A stretch of 64,000 nt of DNA from Zygnema cylindricum. Taxonomy: Eukaryota; Streptophyta; Zygnematophyceae; Zygnematales; Zygnemataceae. Positions 58,447 to 64,000 of the stretch are shown here, one piece after another. The stretch's first letter is position 1. Every line of letters starts with the position of its first letter. The stretch lies in the NCBI GenBank assembly GCA_037447655.1, contig JBBHKE010001694.1, positions 124,001-188,000 on the forward strand, in the 5' to 3' direction. The notes beneath the pieces are model-generated. The model did not search any database, had not been told where the DNA came from, and saw only the letters and a program-made list of their open reading frames with translations. The position numbers were made by a program, and so were the translations under genes.

Positions 58447-58714
58447 AAGCGTGTTTGAGGCGCCTCTCTCCAAGTGACCTTTTGTATTTTAGGCCATCTT
58501 TGGCTGACCATAACTTACTGCTCAGGGGAGCAAATTCAGTGATTCTTTTTGCGTCTTACTAAAGGGAGTCTTGTTCTCAGAGGGGTGAGGGTGGTGAGAA
58601 TATTTGTGTGCCTGGGTGGCACTTATTCAGTGGGAAAGTGAAAGGGTCAAATATTATCCTGCAAGCTTTACATAGACTGCTCATTTGTGGGTTAATGGAG
58701 GCCACAAAATTTCA
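57889..58714 (+). repeat. LTR3 of tandem element I-J
   Basis: 826 bp. Its last 268 bp differ from LTR2: TGCTC-AGGG-GAGCA (58519-58532) is restored here, while the second hairpin is damaged. It ends AATTTCA and is followed by ATACT and element D. Confidence 0.92.
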
Positions 58715-60241
58715 ATACTCTATAGTATATTTCCTGAAAAAAAATATCTGAGGCTTTGGCTTATTTTAAAGAGTAAAAAGCATGGAGTGAGAAGCTTCAT
58801 AAGGCATCTATAAAGAGAGTGAGGGGTGATAATAGGGGGGGGATACATTTCTAATGAGTTTGAGGATTTTTTGAAAGAGAAAGGAATTTAACACCAAAAG
58901 ACTGTTCCAAAAAACCCAAAACAAAACAGTGTAGCTGAGAGACTAAATCGGATATTAAGTGATAATGCCCATAGTATGTTGTCGAATAAAAAGATAAGAA
59001 AAAGGTTTTGGGCAGAAGCTATGAATTGTGCTAACTATCTCAAAAATAGAGACCTTACCTCGGCGGTAAAAGGACGAACACCTTATGAAAGATGGACCGG
59101 GAGAAAACCTAATACTTTACACTTAAAGGTGTTCAAGAGTCTACTGTTTAGTCTAAACACATAAAAATCTGATTGGAAGTTAGATGCAAGGGGAAAGTCG
59201 AGATACTTACTTGGGTATGATGAAAATGTAAATGGATATAGAGTTTATAATCTCGGAAGAGAAGACATCATTCTAGTTAAACACTTGGCAGTCATGGATG
59301 AAACAAAGTCAATAAATCCCTTTAAGTACACTAAACTAATTAGAATTAGAATTGAATCCAAAAATGAGTTAGGTTCAAATTCTTCTAACCGAACTCCGGT
59401 TCAGCCTAACCGTGCATAAGAAGAGAAAAATCTAACTAAGAGCGACTCTCTCTTAGAGTCACAAATTCCGATTGAAACCGAGGATAAAAGCGAGAAAAAA
59501 TCGGAAATGGATTATGAACGTCTGGAGACTCACTCCACGGATAAGGGAGAAGATGAAGTGGTTAAGAGAAATCCGAGATTACCCTTCATTCTTGCATCGA
59601 AGTTTGAAGGAGGAAGAAGGAGCAGCAAAAGATTTCAAGCGAGACAAGTGAACAACAAGGTAACTAAGCTGTCACATTTGAGGGAACACCAGAGTTACTC
59701 GGAAGCAATTAATAGTCCGTAACGTAGTAGATGTATGAAAACCATTAATGATGAGATGGCTTCCATTCCACATGGGAGCTGGTGGATTGTCCTCCAGACA
59801 AAAAGTCGATAGGATGCAAGTGGGTATTTAAGTTGAAACTCAATCCGGATAACACTATCGAGCAATACAAAGCCAAATTAGTGGCAAACGGATTCACACA
59901 GAAGGAGGGAATCGATTATGAGAAGACCTTCGCTCCGGTTGTTAGATTTCCCTCAGTCCATTTTCTACTTAGTCTAACGGCAGCGGAAAAAATGGAAATG
60001 AACCAGATGGACATCAAAACCGCTTTCTTACATGAAGAATTAGGATAAAAGATCTTCATGCGACAACCAAAAGGATTTGTTGAGAAAGGAGAAAAAAATA
60101 AGGTGTGCGGATTGATAAAGTCTGTTTATGGACTAAAGCAAACTCCATGCCAATGGAACAAGAAGCTAGGCGAGTTTTTGACAAGTTTGGGATATATCCG
60201 AATAAGTTCGTATCATTCCATCTATCTTTTTGAGGACGAGG
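58715..60241 (+). pseudogene. Element D: rest of integrase and RT
   Basis: Continues D from 47132: the integrase segment (YKAWSEKLHKASIKRVRGDN, SNEFEDFLKEK), MLSNKKIRKRFWAEAMN, the Tyr-rich linker, and RT ([19 protein letters not shown] at 59782, FVEKGEKNKVCGLIKSVYGLKQ near 60100, SIYLFEDE at 60240). Stops occur at 59720, 60048 and elsewhere. It is cut at 60241 by the LTR of G; the YVDDL part and RNase H lie beyond the window. Confidence 0.88.
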
Positions 60242-61092
60242 TGTTGATTTTAGAAAGCTTTAAGTCTTAGTAAATTAATGTGACGGCAGAAAAACAGTAA
60301 AATATAGCGTAAAAGACATGTGTCGTCACTTAAGGACAGAACAAGTATTTCGGAATGGCACCAACATCCACATATGCCTGTCACATATTAAAGAAGACAA
60401 ATCACTTGCGTTTATTCAGTACGTGATGACGCAATTGCGACGAAGCTGCGACGACGTTGAATATGATTCGGAACGAGGCAACGCAACTGCGGTTAATCTG
60501 AATCAAGTCAATGGACGAGATTCATAGTGATTTGCTAGCACGTGTCTTCGCAAAATCTGGATGAACTCATATAGACAATAGTAATAAAGCCGGCGGCAAG
60601 TAATTGTATTGACCTCTCAGTAATACTGATTGTACAGTGGCAGAATTAGCTTTAGCATGATTAGGAGTACTTGATCTTAGTGGTTGTTAGGATTTTGGAC
60701 GTATCTCTGATGAACGTTTATATCAAAGATACAACACTATGTAATAGGACAACTAAAAGTAGAAAATCACTACAAGTATAAGACTTAGGACTTAGAACAT
60801 TAGATGTATCCAGACTTCCAGACTGTGTAATTTGCAAACTATTTTTGGGAAACTTCTCAGTTGCATATCTTGGTGTATGTTCGATCAATTAGGTTGAAAC
60901 TTTGGGAGTTGTCACTGTTTTTGATATTTTCCACTATGGTATAGTTAGAAGCTGTCAAGACAATTGTGTCAAATTTGGTGAGCTGTAGAAAACAGTTGTT
61001 GGGTAGGATTATTGGTAAACTTCTGTAAGTGAATTATGTCTACTTACTTCTACTCCTGCTGCTCCACCTGCTCCAGTGGTTGTGGAACAACA
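60242..61092 (+). repeat. 5' LTR of Copia element G
   Basis: Starts TGTTGATTTTAG and ends GGAACAACA, so the ends are TGTTG and CAACA. The motif GGTTATGGACC follows as primer-binding site. The ATG at 61036 lies inside the LTR and opens a Gag start with a Pro/Ala-rich stretch (one frameshift), like element F. The AGGG hairpin array of the other families was not seen. Its partner 3' LTR lies outside the window. Confidence 0.68.
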
Positions 61093-64000
61093 GGTTATGG
61101 ACCTCTCATCAAGAATATCTATCTTCTTGAAACTCTGAGACCTCCATTGGCCCTCAGAGTAGGCAGATCCAAAGAAGCTAATCTAGATAGTGCCGACTCC
61201 AAACTTGATATAAATCGAAATGACTGACCCCTTTACAGTCAAAACCCCAATATAGATTCACCCCTGTGAAATAACAATTTCTGTGTGCTCAGTTCCACCA
61301 CAAAATGCAAAGTTAGAATATGAGATTTGGACACATTCACCCACTTTGACTTTCCCTTAGAAATGCAGCCACCCTGGCAGACAAAACCTCTGACCGACTA
61401 CACCCTTGTGTAGCGTGGACTCCCCTGAGTCTGCAGCAAAAAGAGTCACTGAAAATGGTCAATTAAATTAATAGTTATGGCTGGCCAAAGTTCGCCATTT
61501 ATACAAGGTGCTCTCTGGGAGAGGCAGCTATTTACACAAAATTTTCTAAGTCCTATTCCCTATCTAAAACTCTATCTACTGAAGTACGGCACCAATCAAA
61601 TTAGTGTGTTGTACGGAAAAGTACAGGTGCCGGTGTACTTTCTGTACGGCCATTGTACAACATGGCCAAAATGTCGACACGTGTCATAGCCGGATTTGTT
61701 ACCGCAATCTCCGGAGTCGCCGCATTCCAACATTGTCGCGCCACGTGTCACATGACGTGGTGATGACTGAAAAACGCCAAAAGTACATAATCCGTGATCG
61801 CGGCGCCTATCGTGGCCGTCCGATCAAACCGGATACAATTGTAGCCGTTGAAAATATACGTACGATATTTGTTTCGCGTTCGAAACAAATGCGCGGTATC
61901 CGTTTCATAAAATACATTAAATCGTACTCCGTACTATACAAAACTGTATCTATGCATTACGTATCTATTCCCGTTAGACGAACTAGTCTACGTGTACAAA
62001 TATAAATATCTGTCAAACCTATTGTACTCTAGCACTGTATTTAGACTTGTTGGTGAAAGTGTACGGCTAGTTTGACGGACGGCAAGTACCAAGATCAAAT
62101 CCTGGGTCCCTCACACCTTTTAGATAACTCTATTAAGAATTGCCTGTCCACTTTGGACAGCCTAGGCAGCCATGGATCTAACTCCTCTTCAAGTCTTCAG
62201 TGACTGCGACAAGTGTGGGGACTTGAGTGAAGAGTTAGAGGTAGGTTGTTAGTGTCCCATTTTTGCCTTTTTATTTTACAATCTCTAGACCTAGAAAATA
62301 CTTAAATTTCAACACTTCTCGGGGGAAAAAATATGTTTATTGGGTGGATATGGTGGAAACACACTTCGAAAATGTTAATCTTTTAGATATTTTGGATGGT
62401 TCCCTCGCGGAAACAGATGCATCTTGGTCAAAGAAAAATTTGCAAGCTCAATCTATTCTAAAATTGTGTATCTCAGAAGAATTGGCTATGTCTCGGATAA
62501 AAATAAAAAAAGGCGATCGATATCTGGAATATGATTATGAAAAGGCTAATGTCCAGTAAGAACTATTTTTGGCTGGAAAAATTTGGGACTTTAAATACAC
62601 AGGCGACACAATGGCCGAATATGGTAACAATTGTCGAATTCTAACAAAATCTCATGCTTGTGCAGGTGGATCATTTCCTCAAGATCAGCAAGTTGCATTA
62701 CTAATGAGGGGTCTTCCTAATATTATGAAAGCAACGTTTCATAGGTTGAAATAAAAAGATACAGCTAGTTGGACTTTATAGTTAGCTATTAATTTGATAT
62801 TAGAGGAGGAAGCTAATTCTAAAATTCTCAGGGCAGATTGGCAAGTAGAGGCCTTAAACACATACTTTGACAAAAAGGCTCAATTTAATCAGCAGAGAAA
62901 TCAGTTTGATCAGCAGAGAAATGAGTTTAATCAAAACCAGAATCAGTTTAAACAGCGTAATCAGAGAGGGAATAGGCAGTCTTCCAATGCTTGTTTTTTT
63001 TGTAACGAAAAAGGTCATGGATATAAATTCTGTCCCAAGCTTAAGAGAGCTAACGAAATAGGATTGTATAGGCCTGGATGGTAACAAAGCGGTATAATCA
63101 AGGCTTCACATGATCTACATCTCGAGGAAATGCACTATTATCGGCATCTTCATCTTACCAGGACGAATCTCTGACACTCTCTGACGAGAACAACGACAAC
63201 TTATTCGCTATGGCGGCAGCAATGGAGGGTGCAAAAGACATTGGAGGGATTATAGAAATAGGAGCGTCGACACACATGTGCTGAAACAATGGACTTTTCA
63301 AAAATTTGAAATCCACGCCCGAGAAAAATATCTACTATGCCTGTGGTATGAGTGTACAGATACGGGCTGTAGGTGATGTTTCCTTGCTAATTTATATAGA
63401 AGGAAAGGCAGTTGAGAGAACTCTTCACAATGTTCTCTTTGTCCCAGATTTCAATAAAATTTTAATTTCAACTTTTTCGGTAGAAAGTAAAGGGTTTGAG
63501 ATCAAATTGAAAAATGGTCGGCAAATTGTTAGCAAAAATGGAAAGATTGCGGTCACACGCAATAGATATGCCAGCAAAATGTATTGAATGGATATGCGCG
63601 ATAATAAATAAAATGATGTTTTGTATTTCGGTGCATTATCTTCAGATGAGATGTGGCATTAGAGGTTAGGCCTTGTGAACTATGACGGTTTGAAAAAAAT
63701 GGTACATACTGGTAAATTAGAAGGAGTCACTCTTTCAGATCAGTCACCTAAAACGTGTGATGGCTGTGCACTAGAAAAAATACACAGATTACCGTTTCCT
63801 CAAGAATCTGAACACCGATCGGCTAAACTTTTGCAACTAATTCATTCTGATGTTTTCGGCCCTGCAAAGGTAGAATCTGCCGGGGGGATGAAATACATGG
63901 TTTCTTTTACAAATGATTTTTCGAGGTTTACTAAAGTCTACTTCATGAGGGACAAGAGTGAAGTCTTCACCCACTTCCAACACTACAAAGCATGGGTGGA
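61093..64000 (+). pseudogene. Element G gag, protease and integrase start (runs off window)
   Basis: After the solo LTR is removed, Gag reads RISIFSGEK then YVYWVDMVETHFENVNLLD with a frameshift between. A stop (TAA) ends the frame at 62559. The capsid part continues (FPQDQQVALLMRGLPN), a Gln/Asn-rich repeat (QFDQQRNEFNQNQNQF) spans about 62880-62960, and the knuckle CFFCNEKGHGYKFC is near 62990. The protease motif has Asp-Ser-Gly changed (IIEIGASTHMC, near 63255). The pre-integrase has CDGCALEKIHRLPFP, then HSDVFGPAK and NDFSRFTKVYFM at the window end. It is a different lineage from A, B and H, nearer to F. Confidence 0.87.
61138..62314 (-). mobile_element. Solo LTR of the A family
   Basis: 1177 bp, similar along its length to the A1 LTRs. 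On the - strand it begins TGTTGAAATTTAAG and ends TCAGAGTTTCA. CTTCT flanks both sides (61133-61137 and 62315-62319). There is no internal sequence, so it arose by LTR-LTR recombination. Stem-loops on the - strand: GACTC-AGGG-GAGTC (61418-61431), CTACAC-AAGG-GTGTAG (61398-61413) and CTGCC-AGGG-TGGCTG (61365-61380). Confidence 0.93.

Larger units (their letters stand above)
47133..58714 (+). mobile_element. Tandem Copia element I-J (LTR-int-LTR-int-LTR)
   Basis: Three LTRs (47133-48039, 52553-53379, 57889-58714) separate two internal regions. The target duplication ATACT flanks the whole unit (47128-47132 and 58715-58719), so it behaves as one insertion or grew after insertion by unequal crossing-over. 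A 3611-bp block, 49500-53110, recurs at 54836-58446 with an offset of 5336 bp, and I found no difference on spot checks. Confidence 0.92.

Noticed and set aside
31395-60241. Endogenous pararetrovirus or Gypsy element
   Set aside because: Domain order protease-integrase-RT-RNase H and the motifs are those of Ty1/Copia; no movement protein, coat protein or envelope was seen.

Overview
The window looks like nuclear DNA of a eukaryote, most probably a land plant. Three things point that way. The retrotransposon primer-binding sites match the anticodon arm of a plant-type initiator tRNA-Met (GGTTATGGGCCCACC; as I recall, animal initiators would give ...CCCAG). The LTRs carry ACGTG G-box motifs and GATCGGACGG phrases common in plant DNA. 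The one host gene is a spliced gene with GT-AG introns. The species cannot be named from this sequence.

Layout: (1) 1-5146 is a 33-bp satellite with variant monomers and a higher-order pattern. (2) 5160-7770 is single-copy purine-rich DNA, then a possible small inverted-repeat element and a 93-bp direct duplication. (3) 7771-9819 (+) is the only recognisable host gene, a four-exon Nop25/NOL12/Rrp17-family nucleolar protein. (4) 9820-11792 is AT-rich with nothing recognised. (5) 11793-64000 is a deeply nested stack of Ty1/Copia LTR retrotransposons (domain order gag, protease, integrase, RT, RNase H), all with broken reading frames.

The nest can be resolved from LTR ends and 5-bp target duplications. 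F (-, 11793 to about 31394) contains E (-, 15503-26228), which contains the pol-less element A1 (+, 17069-21309, target AATGC). F is also split by H (+, 26830 to about 31183). D (+, from 31395) contains C (-, 32444-45253) in its 5' LTR, and C contains B (+, 37556-44004, target CTTCT, LTRs about 1% apart). D also contains the tandem element I-J (+, 47133-58714, target ATACT; three LTRs, two internal regions) in its integrase, and G (+, 60242 to beyond the window) in its reverse transcriptase. G contains a solo LTR (-, 61138-62314, target CTTCT).

The most interesting signals are shared by otherwise diverged LTR families. First, a row of up to four short stem-loops, mostly with AGGG-type loops, lies upstream of gag; stem bases change in a compensatory way between families. 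Second, the gag start codon lies inside the LTR, so the primer-binding site is translated (as QVMGPP or a variant). Third, an antisense tRNA-like A-box/B-box module lies in the first third of the LTR. Fourth, A1 has lost most of pol and carries an acidic ORF that I do not recognise.
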